Shown here one piece after another: positions 35,315 through 47,100 of a DNA stretch of 64,000 bases (positions within the stretch are counted from its first letter, which is position 1; every line of letters starts with the position of its first letter). The stretch is from positions 721,419-785,418 of the forward strand of contig CAJIZF010000004.1 in the NCBI GenBank assembly GCA_905181835.1. The letters run 5' to 3'. The stretch is from an uncultured Flavobacteriaceae bacterium (lineage in GTDB: Bacteria > Bacteroidota > Bacteroidia > Flavobacteriales > Flavobacteriaceae). Below the pieces are notes generated by a model, which was not told where the DNA came from, searched no databases, and was given only the letters and a program-made list of their open reading frames with translations. The translations under genes and the position numbers were made by a program.

Positions 35315-36136
35315 ATGACGAATCAAGAATTAATACATCAAATTAATACAAAGAAGTCTTTTTTATGTATAGGATTGGATGTAGATATGAATAAAATTCC
35401 AAAACACCTTCTAGAAAAAGAAGATCCAATTTTTGAATTTAATAAACATATTATAGATGCAACTCATCATTTAGCTGTAGCTTACAAACCCAATACCGCC
35501 TTTTATGAGGCCTATGGTATTAAAGGATGGAAATCTTTGGTGAAAACAATTGATTATCTAAACAACAAATATCCTGAAATCTTTACCATAGCAGATGCTA
35601 AACGCGGAGATATAGGCAATACGTCAACCATGTATGCTAAAGCCTTTTTTGAAGATCTAGGGTTTGATTCGGTTACCGTTGCCCCTTACATGGGAAAGGA
35701 TTCTGTGGAGCCTTTTCTAGCCTTCAAAAATAAACATACAATTTTATTAGCATTAACCTCAAATGAAGGAGCTTTTGATTTTCAAACTCAAAAAATTGAT
35801 AACGAAGCGCTTTATAAAAATGTATTGAAAACTTCAAGTTCATGGAAAAATAGTGAAAATCTGATGTATGTGGTAGGAGCTACAAAAGCTGAGTATTTTA
35901 AAGAAATTAGGACTCTTATTCCTAATAATTTTCTACTAGTACCTGGAGTTGGTGCTCAAGGAGGCAATTTACAGGAAGTATGTAAGTATGGAATGAATAA
36001 AAACGTAGGCTTATTAATTAACTCTTCCAGAGGAATTATTTACGCTTCAAATCAATTAGATTTTGCAAAAGCCGCAGCAAATAAGGCAAATAATTTACAA
36101 CAACAAATGAAGGTTATGTTGAATAAATTTAGTTAG
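35315..36136 (+). CDS. pyrF: Orotidine 5'-phosphate decarboxylase (type 2)
   Basis: Last step of UMP synthesis: OMP to UMP and CO2. The 273-aa protein is the longer PyrF type found in Bacteroidota. Motifs: [28 protein letters not shown], and the catalytic [20 protein letters not shown] with the Lys/Asp tetrad (about residue 95), [12 protein letters not shown] and [12 protein letters not shown] for phosphate binding. It starts 1 bp after the prfA stop. Convergent with the SprF-like gene across 65 bp with no clear hairpin. Confidence 0.96.
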   Translation: MTNQELIHQINTKKSFLCIGLDVDMNKIPKHLLEKEDPIFEFNKHIIDATHHLAVAYKPNTAFYEAYGIKGWKSLVKTIDYLNNKYPEIFTIADAKRGDIGNTSTMYAKAFFEDLGFDSVTVAPYMGKDSVEPFLAFKNKHTILLALTSNEGAFDFQTQKIDNEALYKNVLKTSSSWKNSENLMYVVGATKAEYFKEIRTLIPNNFLLVPGVGAQGGNLQEVCKYGMNKNVGLLINSSRGIIYASNQLDFAKAAANKANNLQQQMKVMLNKFS

Positions 36137-36201
36137 TTAGTTTAATTTTTTAATTATAACTATCTAGAGGATCTGACAAAAAAATATTCTGCTTTTTTTT
36201 A

Positions 36202-37207
36202 TTAGTAATTAAATGTTCTTAATCTTTTATAGTCTGCTCTATTTCTTGAAAGCCACGGTTCAAAGTTAAATTGAACAGAAATCTCAAGAATTGAGGGTGA
36301 ATATCTGATATCATTTTTTACTGAAAAACTATAGGCCGTATTAAAATTTATGTTGCCAGCTTCGATTCCAAGATTTAAACCAAAATTCACTAATGAAAAA
36401 TCCTCTAAACTTGTCAATTTTTGATGTATACCAGCCCTAAAGCTATTAAACTGAAGTTCTTGAGATGAATATATTTTTAAGATATCACCAATTTTTGTTA
36501 TGGAAGCATATGCAAAAACATAGGAGTTTTTTGGTAATGATGACCTATTGTATGGATCTATTTCTGTTTCATAAGCTCCTTGTATCGAAATGGAAAAATC
36601 TCTTTGCTCATTGACTTCAGTATCAAAACTTATTCCGGCTTGGTTGATATGCTTTGCACTTAACCCTACCAAAAAAGTTTCGTTATATAAAATTGCTCCA
36701 ATCCCAGCGTCAAAACTATTATTAGTTTGAGGAGTTGTTAATGAAGGGTCATTGGAGGTGGGTAGAATGACCCCCTCTGAAATAATCAACTGATCTTCAA
36801 AAATATAATTTGAAGCATCAACTTTTCGGTCATTAAATATACCAAGGTATATAGAAGGTAAGAAATAAAGATCTCTTCCTACATCAATTTTATAGGTATA
36901 TGAAAGGTTTAATTGGTTTTCTAAATAACCAAATTCCTTTACGTTATGGGATACAAAATCTACACCTATTGAAAATTTTAAATTCTCTAGACTATAACGC
37001 TGCAAAGGCATATTTTGTATCAATATTTCTGATACCGTCGTAACTAATAGTATTATAAATTACACCAGCCTTAGATTCAAAATTAAACCCATTATAACTC
37101 GGATTAATTAACTGCATATTATTTGCTTCGTTAATTAAAAAGCCCTGACTAAAAATTGAACCTAATGGCACAAAAAATAATAATATTTTGATTATAAATT
37201 TTTTCAT
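36202..37207 (-). CDS. PorP/SprF family outer-membrane protein (frame broken near codon 65)
   Basis: SprF-type partner needed for export or anchoring of a type B T9SS substrate. Two open pieces join: 36992-37207 gives the signal peptide MKKFIIKILLFFVPLGSIFSQ and NNMQLINPSYNGFN (the PorP NPxYxG motif), and 36202-37023 gives the beta-barrel part (LEDFSLVNFGLNLGIEAG, FNTAYSFSVKNDIRYSP) with alternating strands to the C-terminus ending RLRTFNY. One extra base near 37010 breaks the frame; corrected, it has 335 codons, the usual SprF size. It starts 2 bp after the stop of the giant adhesin, the arrangement of sprB-sprF in Flavobacterium johnsoniae, so it most likely serves that adhesin. Confidence 0.88.
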
Positions 37208-37209
37208 AA

Positions 37210-38107
37210 CTATCTTAAAATTTTAAATAATCCTGTTTTAATAACTTCCTCACCAGTTAATAACTTAGCCTTAACTTTATAGATAAAATACGGGAGTCGT
37301 TGCTTTTGCATTTTCACCATCCCATCCATTAATAATCAAATCATTTGAAATTAAGTCGGTAACTGAATTTTCATAATACATTTGATGTCCATCGGGATCA
37401 AATATTTGGAAATCGATTTCAAGAATTCCACCTGTAAATAAAGGTCTAAAAAGGTCATTAAAATTATCTGAATTTGGAGTAAAAACATTTGGTAACATTA
37501 TCGTATACCCTTTACCTATTCTTATTTCCTGAGTTACTGAAGCAGTACATCCAGCACTACTATAGATATCTAAAGTAACTATGTAAATTCCATCTAGATT
37601 AAATGCATGGGTTACTACTGGACCAAACTCTAGCGGTGTTCCATCTCCAAAATTCCACGTAAAAGTTTCAATTCCAGTAGTAAATGTAGATTCGAAAATT
37701 ATTGAGGAACCTATTGAAATTGATCCAAACTGATCATATTCAGGATTTGAAAATTGAATTTCTGGAACCGGAACAAACCAGTTGGTTTCTTCTTCATCCA
37801 CAATTACTCCACACCCAAATTCATTAATAATTTCTAGAGGCGCATCTGTTAAAGGATTAGAAATAAATATTTCATAAGTATTAAAATCTGGGAAACTATT
37901 TATAATTTCTATGTTTCCTGGATCTATTATTTGATTATCGTAATAAAAGAATAGTTCAGAATCATTAGAATAAACATCAATGGTCAGATATCCAGAAGTT
38001 AATTCACACAATTCAAAATCGACTGCTAAATTATCGTAGCTAATTGAATCTCTATTGATTTGAAATATTTCCTCTTTAGTAGCAGAGTACATTGCCATCC
38101 AAGTCAT
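37210..38107 (-). CDS. Giant adhesin segment: PKD domain and gliding-motility C-terminal domain
   Basis: The open piece 37277-38107 begins in noise (MTWMAMYSATK) and is in register from EEIFQINRDSISYDNLAVD. It holds a PKD domain (SIIFESTFTTGIETFTWNFGDGTP, with the typical W-FGDG) and the type B sorting signal GYTIMLPNVFTPNSDNFNDLFRP, FQIFDPDGHQMYYEN and NGWDGENAKATTPV. The last 22 codons are in the next frame: FIYKVKAKLLTGEEVIKTG to LFKILR and a TAG at 37210-37212. The motif NVFTPN..D..ND is the signature of this domain, which signals T9SS export together with a PorP/SprF partner. Confidence 0.85.
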
Positions 38108-38353
38108 TATTATTTACTTCTACTTTATATATTCCTGGAGCTAGATCATTAAATATTGCTGATAATCCTGAGTACTGAGGTAATAAGCTCCCAAGAACCT
38201 GCGCTACATGAATTGGTGCCCCCTTCAACGTTTAATAGTGGTTGGGTCTCCCAGAATCATAGTGTATTTAAACCTGCACAGATAATAATCTCTGTACCCG
38301 ATAAAACTTGACATTTATATATTTCAATTGTCTCATAAATATTTGAATCACAA
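38108..38353 (-). other. Frame-scrambled stretch inside the giant adhesin
   Basis: About 245 bp where no frame is open. Readable fragments include NDLAPGIYKVEVNNNDLDG near 38100-38150, the end of a SprB-type repeat. It joins the two flanking segments, which belong to one gene, so I read it as coding DNA with indels. Confidence 0.6.
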
Positions 38354-38776
38354 TTAAAATATTGTAAGTGTGGTTATTAGATAATAATCATCATCAATAC
38401 CATCATTATTATTGTCAATTCCCGAACCTAAATCAGGATCTGCAGAATCAATTATACCATCATTGTCAGCATCAATCAAACCAGGGTCAGTTGTTCCATC
38501 ACCATCTAAATCAGAATCACCATAATCAGGTATTCCATCAAAATCTAGATCTATTGGTGAGATTGAATAATTAAAACAGTTTTGACTACCATCCAAGGTA
38601 TACCATTCAATTTGATCAATTAAGTTGACATCGCCACCCGTAATTTGTAATTGAATTTCCCCATCATTTATTCCAGAATCACAACTTGGAAGTATGATAT
38701 CTACTATATCAACAATAATTTCATCAGATTCAGTTACTATCAAATGACTCTGTAGTAACACCACATCCTTGATCAT
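38354..38776 (-). CDS. Giant adhesin segment: SprB-type repeat and Asp-rich TSP3-like linker
   Basis: 140 codons. The start is noise, then TESDEIIVDIVDIILPSCDS with GINDGEIQLQITGGDV, part of a SprB-type repeat. Next comes an acidic stretch with regularly spaced D-x-D-x-D-G calcium-binding loops: DLDFDGIPDYGDSDLDGDGT, DADNDGIIDSADPD and DNNNDGIDDD (about 38385-38550). Such thrombospondin type 3-like repeats bind several Ca2+ ions and stiffen extracellular proteins. It lies just before the PKD and sorting domains and may act as a calcium-stiffened spacer at the membrane-proximal end. Confidence 0.75.
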   Translation of the reverse strand: MIKDVVLLQSHLIVTESDEIIVDIVDIILPSCDSGINDGEIQLQITGGDVNLIDQIEWYTLDGSQNCFNYSISPIDLDFDGIPDYGDSDLDGDGTTDPGLIDADNDGIIDSADPDLGSGIDNNNDGIDDDYYLITTLTIF

Positions 38777-41700
38777 TAGTTACATCTGTTATTTCAACAA
38801 TATAGGTTCCTGGTAGTAAATTTTCAATATCCTGATTGATACTTGAAAAAGAGTTAGGTCCAGACCAGCTGTAGGTGTAAACACCACTTATACTTCCTGC
38901 TGACAAAACTAAATTAACTGCTCCATTAGCAGAACCATAACAATAAACCGGTTTTATTTCTGAGTTTAGTAAAGGAGGGTCACCTGGTCCTGGATCTGGT
39001 GAGATTTGCGTCACAATTATTGAATCAGCTATCGCTACAGCTGGATAAATAATAATCTCTCCTTCTAATGCTGCTAGACAATCGTTAGGACTGGATGCAT
39101 ATAAAATATACTGGATTACAAGTGCACTTGTTAACGCAGTACCATTATATTGACCAGAGATAGTAATGATTCCTGTTATTGGATCAAAGGAAGCCTCTAA
39201 TCCGTCTGTCAGTCCAATCGAAGTAAAGTTGTCATAGTTTCCTATTAATTGATAAGAAATAATATCTATAGGTGAATTTTCACAAACCTCTTGAAATTCT
39301 GTTGAAGGATCAGAAAGTAAGTCAAAATAAGGTCCGTCTATCACATCAATTATTCCCTGAAATTGAGAATTACAATTGCCAAAGGATGATTCAACTATAT
39401 AATTAAAGGTTCCTACAACTAAAGGAGCACCTATAATTTCAAGAATGATATCTCCTGTTGTAGGATCAATTTCATTTGTATAAGTACAACCATTTGGAAG
39501 CCCACTAACATCAGCAAATAAAGCATCTGAAATAGTAAATACTATCGGATCAATTTCATTATTTAAACACAAACTTTGATTGGTTGCTTGCGGATTTACC
39601 GGCACTATAGTATCACCAGAATCGATAACTTCTATAGTTCCTAACTCAATTAGTGCGGTATTTTCACATAAGCCAAAAGTAGTAATTTGATAATTATAGA
39701 TACCGAGTCCAACCACTGTACCAGATATTGTAAGTAATAATGATCCGGAAGAATCATCTGTATTATAGGAAACTCCAGTAGGAAGACCAGTTACAGTGGC
39801 TCCAATACTACCCCCTTCTAATATGTATACGATGTTAATGATTTCAGAATTATCACAAACTATTTGATCATTGGTTCCTATATCGGATAATAATGAAATC
39901 TCATCAGCTGGATTAACTGTTATTTCGCCAGATACTGAGTTTTCACAAACTTGACCAATAGTGGTAATTGTGTAAATATAATTTGTAGTAACTGAGATAT
40001 TTTCAGTTGGAAATCCTGATATTATTAATTGATTTAATACAGTATCAAAAGCATAAGAGATACCTAATGGCAATCCGTTCACAGATAGTGACACTGGTGT
40101 TTCACTAAAATTATAGACAATTGGTTGAAGTGGATTTAATGCATCAGCTTCACACAATTCCTGATTGTCTGGTCCTCCTGTAGGCTCTAATGTTATATTA
40201 ATTGATGGACCAACAGTTATTGTTCCAGTTAATATTGATTCATCACAAACTGATCCTAAAGTCTCAACACTATAGGTAAACAAAGTAGTTTCCGTAAATG
40301 GCCCAGATGGTGTTCCGTTGATGGTAATTTGAGTTCCGTTAATTACAAAATTAACACCTGGTGGCAAATCGAATACATTAGCACCAGTAGCACCAGCACT
40401 GAATTCATAAACAATATTAACCAGTGGATCTCCTTCACAAAGTATCTGAGATTCTGTTCCAAGATCAGATGTTTGTATTAAATCACTGTTTGGATCAATA
40501 GTTATAGAACCTGAGATATCTGTATTACATAAACTACCAGTTGTACTTATGACGAATGGATAAACAGTTTGTGTAAATATATTTACGTCTGGTGTACCAA
40601 ATATTACTAAGATTCCAGTTGCCGGATTTAGGTTCGTATTTAAACCAGATGGAAGACCAGATATATCAACCCCTGTAGCTCCGCTTTGTAATTCATATTC
40701 AATATCCACAATTGGTGTAGACTCGCATATAACTTGATTTTCAGTACCTGAGGCAGAAATTAATTCAAGAATTCCTTGAGGATTAACAGTAATGGTTCCT
40801 GAAAGTGATGGATTTGAACAATCACCTCCCAATGCTGAAACAGTATAATTATATGTTTGTGTGGTTGTTATGTCATCTGTTGGAGTACCGCTAATTGTAA
40901 TTTGATTACCAACAACACTAAAATCAACACCAGTTGGGAGGTTAACCACGTTAACTGAGTCGGCTGCACCTGAGAACTCGTAAATTATTGACTCTATAGC
41001 TTCTCCTTCACATAGAGTTTGAAATTCTGTTCCTGCATCAGAGGTCTGAACTAAATCACTATTTTCGAGTATTTCTAGCGTTCCTGAAAATTCTGAGTCA
41101 CATAAAAGCCCTGATGTTTCAATAAGATAATCGAAAACTCCCAATTGCGTTGGACTTCCAAATATGGTAAGGTCAATAGTTCCAGTAGCAGGATCAGTAA
41201 CGATACTATAGTTACAACCGTTAGGTAAACCAGTAACATTAACGTTCAATGCATTTTCAATAGAGAAAACTATCTCAGGATCAATTTCGGTATTTTGGCA
41301 TAGCACTTGAGAGGTAGGTCCAGATACTGGATCATGAGTTATTGTAATAGCTGGTAAGACCTCTATAGTACCTGTTATTTCGATAGCACTACATAAACCA
41401 AATGTGGTAATGACATAAGTGTTTATACCAAGATCAATGGTAGGAATCCCAGAAATTGTTAATAATAAAACTCCAGTTGTATCGTCCAAATTGTAAGAAA
41501 CACCAGTTGGTAATCCAGTTACAGTTGCTCCGAGACTGCCACCTTGCAGTTCATAAACTATATCATCGATTTCTAAATTCTCACAAACAATTTGATTATC
41601 CGATCCAACAGCTGATGTTAACACAATTTCATCATCTGGGTTAACTGTAATTTCTCCAGTTACAGAATTATCACAATCTTGACCAATTGTTTCGATAGTG

Positions 41701-44153
41701 TAAGTGAAATTTTGTTGCGATGAAATATCATCAGTTGGAAATCCAGAAATAATTAATTGAGTTCCATTAAAAGTATAGAAAATTCCTAACGGAAGGCCCT
41801 CTACAGAAATTGCAATAGGAGTGTTACTAAGATCGTAAATAATATCCTGAATTGGTTCTCCTTCACAAACTTCTTGAATATCTGAACCTCCTCCAGGATT
41901 AAGTAAAATCTCAATTGAAGGTCCTACCGTGATAGTTCCATTTAATGGTGTTGGTGGAGAACAATTACCACCGTCTGCAGAGACCGTATAGTTAAATATA
42001 GTAGTACTTACAAATGGACCGTTAGGAGTACCAGTTATAACAACTTGACTTCCAACTATCGTAAAATTAACTCCAGGTGGCAATCCAGTTACAGTGGCAC
42101 CACTAGCTCCTCCGCTAAATTGATATATGATATCGTTTAAAGGTTCCCCCTCGCAAAGCACTTGCGCATCGGTATCTTCTGCGGACACTAATTCTAAATC
42201 ACCCTCTGGATCTACAGTAATTGTTCCTGTTGTTGAACTGTTACAAGGGCTTCCAGTCGAAGTTACCGTATAGTTATATACTGTTTGCGCAGTGATGTCA
42301 GCCGTTGGAGTTCCTGATATTTCTACCTGGGTTCCACCTCCTGTTACAGTAAAAGTAACTCCCGTTGGTAAGCCTGTTACCGTAGCTCCTGAGGCCCCAT
42401 CTAATAATTGATATTGGATCAGTTGAATTGGAGTGTTTTCACAAACTACTTGTGCATCGGTACCAATTGGAGTATTTAATAATAAACCAGCTTCGGGATC
42501 AACGGTTATCGTACCGTTTAGAGTTGCATTTAGACATGTCCCTGAGGTAGTTACCGTATAAGGATATACCTGTGTAGTATTAATCGGATCAGTTGGTGTT
42601 CCTGATATAGTAAGCTCATTACCAACTATCACAAAAGTAACTCCTGCTGGTAGACCTGTAACCACTGCACTAATAGCACCCCCGCTAAATTGATATATGA
42701 TATCGTTTATCGGTTCACCTTCACAAAGTACTTGTGAATCCGTATCGACTGGCGATATTAATTCTAGATCATCGTCTGGATCTATGGTAATCGTTCCTGT
42801 TGTCGAGCTATTACATGGACTCCCTGCAGTAGTTACGGTATAACTAAATATAGTTGTTGCGGTAATATCTACCGTTGGAGTTCCTGAAATCGTTACAATT
42901 CCTAGAGCTACACTATAACTTACACCCGCTGGTAATCCAGTTACGATAGCATCTGTTGCTCCATCAAATAATTGATAATCAATTGGTAATATTGGAGTGT
43001 TTTCACAAATAACTTGTGCATCATCACTACCAATACCTAGAGATACTCCAGCTTCAGGATCAACGGTAATAGTTCCATTTAAAATCACAGCTGCACAAAT
43101 ACCACCTTGGGTAGTCACCGTGTAAGGATAAACCTGTGGTGTGCTAATCGGAGCTGTTGGCGTTCCTGATATGGTTAGCTCGTTACCAGCTACCACAAAA
43201 TTAACCCCTGCCGGAAGGCCTGTAACTGTTGCACTACTAGCTCCACCACTAAACTCATAAACAATATCCACTAATGGTTCTGTTTCACAAAGTATTTGGG
43301 CATCAGTTCCTACTGCAGATGTTATGTTCAATTCATCGTCTGGATTTAAGGTAATCGTTCCACTTAAACTTGTATTTAAACAGCTTCCAGTGGTAGTTAT
43401 CGTATAACCATATATAGTTGTTGTAGTAATATTATCTGTAGGAGTTCCTGAAATCGTTGCGATTCCTGAAACTACACTGAAACTGATACCTGCTGGTAAT
43501 CCTGTTACAGTGGCACCTGTCGCTCCATCTAATAGTTGATAGGTAATATCTAAAATCGCAGTGTTTTCACATAAGACCTGAGCATCATCACTTCCAGGAG
43601 TTAATTGTAAATCAGCTTCTGGGTTTACGGTAATGGTTCCATTTAGGCTTGAATCTAGACAAGTACCGCCTAGTGTAGTCACTGTATAATTAAAAATTGT
43701 TTGAGTAGTAAGCGGATCTGTTGGTGTTCCAGATATAGTTAGCTGATTACCAGCTATCACAAAAGTAACTCCTGTCGGTAGGCCTGTAACTGTTGCGCTA
43801 CTGGCTCCACCACTAAATTCATAAACAATATCCACTAATGGTTCTGCTTCACAAAGTACTTGCTCATCAGTTCCTGCTGTTGAAATTAAATCTAAATCAT
43901 CATCTGGATCTAAGGTAATCGTTCCAGTTGTAGTACCAGAACAAGATGCTCCAGTGGTAGTTATCGTGTAGTTAAATACAGTTGTTGTTGTAATGTTATC
44001 TGTTGGAGTTCCTGAAATCGTAATGATATTTGCAACTAAACTAAAACTTACTCCAGCAGGCAATCCTGTTACTGTAGCATTTGTAGCATCACCTTCTAGC
44101 TGATATTCAATATCTAGAGATAGGAGTGTTTTCACACAATACCTGCGCATCAC
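38730..44153 (-). CDS. Giant adhesin segment: 17-18 type-A repeats and a SprB-type repeat
   Basis: 1807 codons; the start is a frame-shift artefact, the true register begins at LDIEYQLEGDATN. It holds type-A repeats, each about 94 aa with the pattern Q-hLCE-hh-hxY-GLPxGV-hxISGxPT-Y-C-GTIxV. From about 42 kb downwards the units differ more: spacing varies (NQLIISGFPT, LEIFGSPT) and partner alternation fades. The last part, LLNSEIKPVYCYGSANGAVN and GTYIVEITDVTNDQGC, is a SprB-type repeat (about 38745-39040). The frame is lost near 38750 by a one-base change. Confidence 0.8.
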   Translation of the reverse strand: MMRRYCVKTLLSLDIEYQLEGDATNATVTGLPAGVSFSLVANIITISGTPTDNITTTTVFNYTITTTGASCSGTTTGTITLDPDDDLDLISTAGTDEQVLCEAEPLVDIVYEFSGGASSATVTGLPTGVTFVIAGNQLTISGTPTDPLTTQTIFNYTVTTLGGTCLDSSLNGTITVNPEADLQLTPGSDDAQVLCENTAILDITYQLLDGATGATVTGLPAGISFSVVSGIATISGTPTDNITTTTIYGYTITTTGSCLNTSLSGTITLNPDDELNITSAVGTDAQILCETEPLVDIVYEFSGGASSATVTGLPAGVNFVVAGNELTISGTPTAPISTPQVYPYTVTTQGGICAAVILNGTITVDPEAGVSLGIGSDDAQVICENTPILPIDYQLFDGATDAIVTGLPAGVSYSVALGIVTISGTPTVDITATTIFSYTVTTAGSPCNSSTTGTITIDPDDDLELISPVDTDSQVLCEGEPINDIIYQFSGGAISAVVTGLPAGVTFVIVGNELTISGTPTDPINTTQVYPYTVTTSGTCLNATLNGTITVDPEAGLLLNTPIGTDAQVVCENTPIQLIQYQLLDGASGATVTGLPTGVTFTVTGGGTQVEISGTPTADITAQTVYNYTVTSTGSPCNSSTTGTITVDPEGDLELVSAEDTDAQVLCEGEPLNDIIYQFSGGASGATVTGLPPGVNFTIVGSQVVITGTPNGPFVSTTIFNYTVSADGGNCSPPTPLNGTITVGPSIEILLNPGGGSDIQEVCEGEPIQDIIYDLSNTPIAISVEGLPLGIFYTFNGTQLIISGFPTDDISSQQNFTYTIETIGQDCDNSVTGEITVNPDDEIVLTSAVGSDNQIVCENLEIDDIVYELQGGSLGATVTGLPTGVSYNLDDTTGVLLLTISGIPTIDLGINTYVITTFGLCSAIEITGTIEVLPAITITHDPVSGPTSQVLCQNTEIDPEIVFSIENALNVNVTGLPNGCNYSIVTDPATGTIDLTIFGSPTQLGVFDYLIETSGLLCDSEFSGTLEILENSDLVQTSDAGTEFQTLCEGEAIESIIYEFSGAADSVNVVNLPTGVDFSVVGNQITISGTPTDDITTTQTYNYTVSALGGDCSNPSLSGTITVNPQGILELISASGTENQVICESTPIVDIEYELQSGATGVDISGLPSGLNTNLNPATGILVIFGTPDVNIFTQTVYPFVISTTGSLCNTDISGSITIDPNSDLIQTSDLGTESQILCEGDPLVNIVYEFSAGATGANVFDLPPGVNFVINGTQITINGTPSGPFTETTLFTYSVETLGSVCDESILTGTITVGPSINITLEPTGGPDNQELCEADALNPLQPIVYNFSETPVSLSVNGLPLGISYAFDTVLNQLIISGFPTENISVTTNYIYTITTIGQVCENSVSGEITVNPADEISLLSDIGTNDQIVCDNSEIINIVYILEGGSIGATVTGLPTGVSYNTDDSSGSLLLTISGTVVGLGIYNYQITTFGLCENTALIELGTIEVIDSGDTIVPVNPQATNQSLCLNNEIDPIVFTISDALFADVSGLPNGCTYTNEIDPTTGDIILEIIGAPLVVGTFNYIVESSFGNCNSQFQGIIDVIDGPYFDLLSDPSTEFQEVCENSPIDIISYQLIGNYDNFTSIGLTDGLEASFDPITGIITISGQYNGTALTSALVIQYILYASSPNDCLAALEGEIIIYPAVAIADSIIVTQISPDPGPGDPPLLNSEIKPVYCYGSANGAVNLVLSAGSISGVYTYSWSGPNSFSSINQDIENLLPGTYIVEITDVTNDQGCGVTTESFDSN

Positions 44154-47100
44154 TTCCAGTAGCAGAGGTCAATACTAAACCACCCTCTGGGTTTACGGTA
44201 ATCGTTCCATCCAAACTTGCAGGTGGTAAACAAGTTCCTCCCTGTGTAGTCACTGTATAGTTAAATATTGTTTGAGTAGGAATCGGACCTGTTGGCGTTC
44301 CTGATATAGTAAGCTCGTTACCAGCTACCACAAAAGTAACTCCTGCTGGTAGGCCTGTAACTGTTGCACTGGTAGCACCTGCGCTAAATTCATAAACAAT
44401 AGCTACTAATGGTTCTGTTTCACAAAGTATTTGTGCATCAGTTCCCGGAGTCGATACTATGGCTAAATCATCATTTGGATCTAAGGTTATTGTTCCAGTA
44501 GTATCACCACTACAAGGACTTCCCGTAGTAGTTATGGTATAGTTATAAACGGTTGTTGATGTAATGTCCACCGTTGGCGTTCCTGATATCGTTACGCTTC
44601 CAGATAGAACACTAAAACTTACTCCAGCAGGCAATCCTGTTACTGTAGCATTTATAGCATCACCTTCTAATTGATAGGTAATATCTAAGATAGGAGTGTT
44701 TTCACACAATACCTGCGCATCGGTTCCAGTAGGAGAGGTCAATACTAAACCACCCTCTGGGTTTACGGTAATCGTTCCATCCAAACTTGCAACTGAACAA
44801 GTACCTATAGTGGTAACGGTATAATCGAAAATTATTTGAGTAGGAAATGGCCCTGTTGGCGTTCCAGATATAGTAAGCTCATTGCCAGCTACCACAAAGG
44901 TAACACCAGCTGGTAGGCCTGTAACTGTAGCACTGGTAGCACCTGCGCTAAATTCATAAACAATAGCTACTAATGGTTCTGTTTCACAAAGTATTTGTTC
45001 ATCTGTTCCCGGAATCGATACTATAACTAAATCATCATCTGGATTTACAGTAATTGTTCCACTTAAACTCGTATTAGAACATCCACCCAAAGTAGTTATG
45101 ATATAATCATAAACAGTTGTTGATGTAATATCATCAGTTGGAGTTCCAGATATCGTTACGATGTCTAAATCAACACTGAAACTTACTCCTGCAGGTAATC
45201 CCGTTGCCGTTGCATCGGTTGCTCCATCGAATAGTTGATAGGTGATATCTGTTATTGGTTCAGTTTCACATAGTACTTGGGCATCGGTACCAATAGGAGA
45301 GGTTAAAGTGATAATCCCCTCTGGATTCACCGTAATCGTTCCATCTAAACTTGTGTCAGAACAGTTACCTCCAAGGGTAGTCACAGTATATGGGTATACT
45401 TGGGTAGTAGTAATACCTGCCGATGGAGTACCAAATATGGTTACTTGATTAGCTGCTATCACAAAACTTACTCCAGCTGGTAGCCCCGAAACTGTAGCAC
45501 TAGTTGCACCTGCACTAAACTCATATACAATATCTACTAATGGTTCTGCTTCACAAAGTGCCTGCGATTCGCTTCCTACAGGTGATATTAATGCTAAATC
45601 ATCATCTGGATCTACAGTAATAGTTCCAGTTGTAGTACCACTACAAGATGTTCCTGTAGTAGTTATGGTATAGTTATAAACGGTCGTTGAAGTAATATTA
45701 ACTGTAGGAAATCCTGACATTGTAATAATATCTGACACAAAACTAAAGCTTATACCTGCCGGTAATCCTGTTACTGTAGCCCCTGTCGCGCCGTCTACTA
45801 GCTGATATTCAATATCAAGAATATCAGAATTTTCACAAACCACTTGCGCATCAGTACCAATAGGAGAGGTCAATACTAAACCACCTTCTGGATTCACCGT
45901 AATTGTTCCATTTAAACTTGTATTATCACAGGTACCTCCCAGAGTAGTCACGGTAAAGGGATATACTTGTATGGTTGTAATACCTGCAGATGGCGTTCCA
46001 AATATAGTTACTAAATCATTAATTATCGAGAAATTAATACCTGCCGGAAGGCCTGTAACATTTGCACTGGTAGCTCCGCCACTAAACTCATAAACAATAT
46101 CTGCTAAAGGTTCTGTTTCACAGAGTACTTGCGATTCGGTTCCTACAGGAGAAATTAATTCTAAATCATCATTTGGTTCCAACGTAATTGTTCCAAGTAA
46201 GCTTGAATTAGAACAGCTTCCTGCAGTAGTTACGGAATAGTTATAAACGGTTGTTAACGTAATATTATTATTTGGAGTTCCTGATATGGTTACTATATTA
46301 GAAACTATATTAAAGTTTACTCCAGCTGGTAATCCAAATACAATAGCACCTGTTGCTCCATCTAATAGCTGATATTCTATTGGTGCAATAGGGGTGTCTT
46401 CACATAGTATCTGCGAATCACTACCAGTAGAAGAGGTCAATACTAACCCACCCTCTGCGTTTACTGTAATGGTTCCGCTCAAGCTTGTGTTGGTACAAGC
46501 GCCAATAGTAGTAATTGTATAAGGGTATACCTCTGTTGTAGTGATATCATCTGTTGGAGTCCCAGATATGGTTACTAAATCATTAATTATCGAGAAAGTA
46601 ACACCTAATGGTAATCCTGTAATATTTGCACTGGTAGCACCTGCACTAAACTGATAAATAATACTATCAATAGAATCTCCTTCGCAAAGTACTTGCGAAT
46701 CTGTTCCTACTGCTGAGATTAAAGATAAGTCATCGTCTGGATCAATAGTGATGGTTCCAGTTATAGATCCACTACATGGACTTCCTGTGGTAGTAATCGT
46801 GTAGTTATATAATGTCTGGGTAGTAATATTTACTATCGGAGTTCCTGAAACGGTTACAATACCGTTGAGAACATTAAATCCTATTCCTGCTGGTAATCCT
46901 GTTACGGTAGCTCCTGTTGGTCCATCTAATAATTGATATTCTATTAGTGCAATTGGAGTATTTTCACATAGTATCTGTGCATCGGTTCCAGCTGTTGAAA
47001 TTAAATCTAAGCGACCTTCTGGATCTACGGTGATAGTTCCACTTAAACTAGCACTAGCACAGGTACCAATGGTAGTAATCGTATAAGGATATACTTGGGT

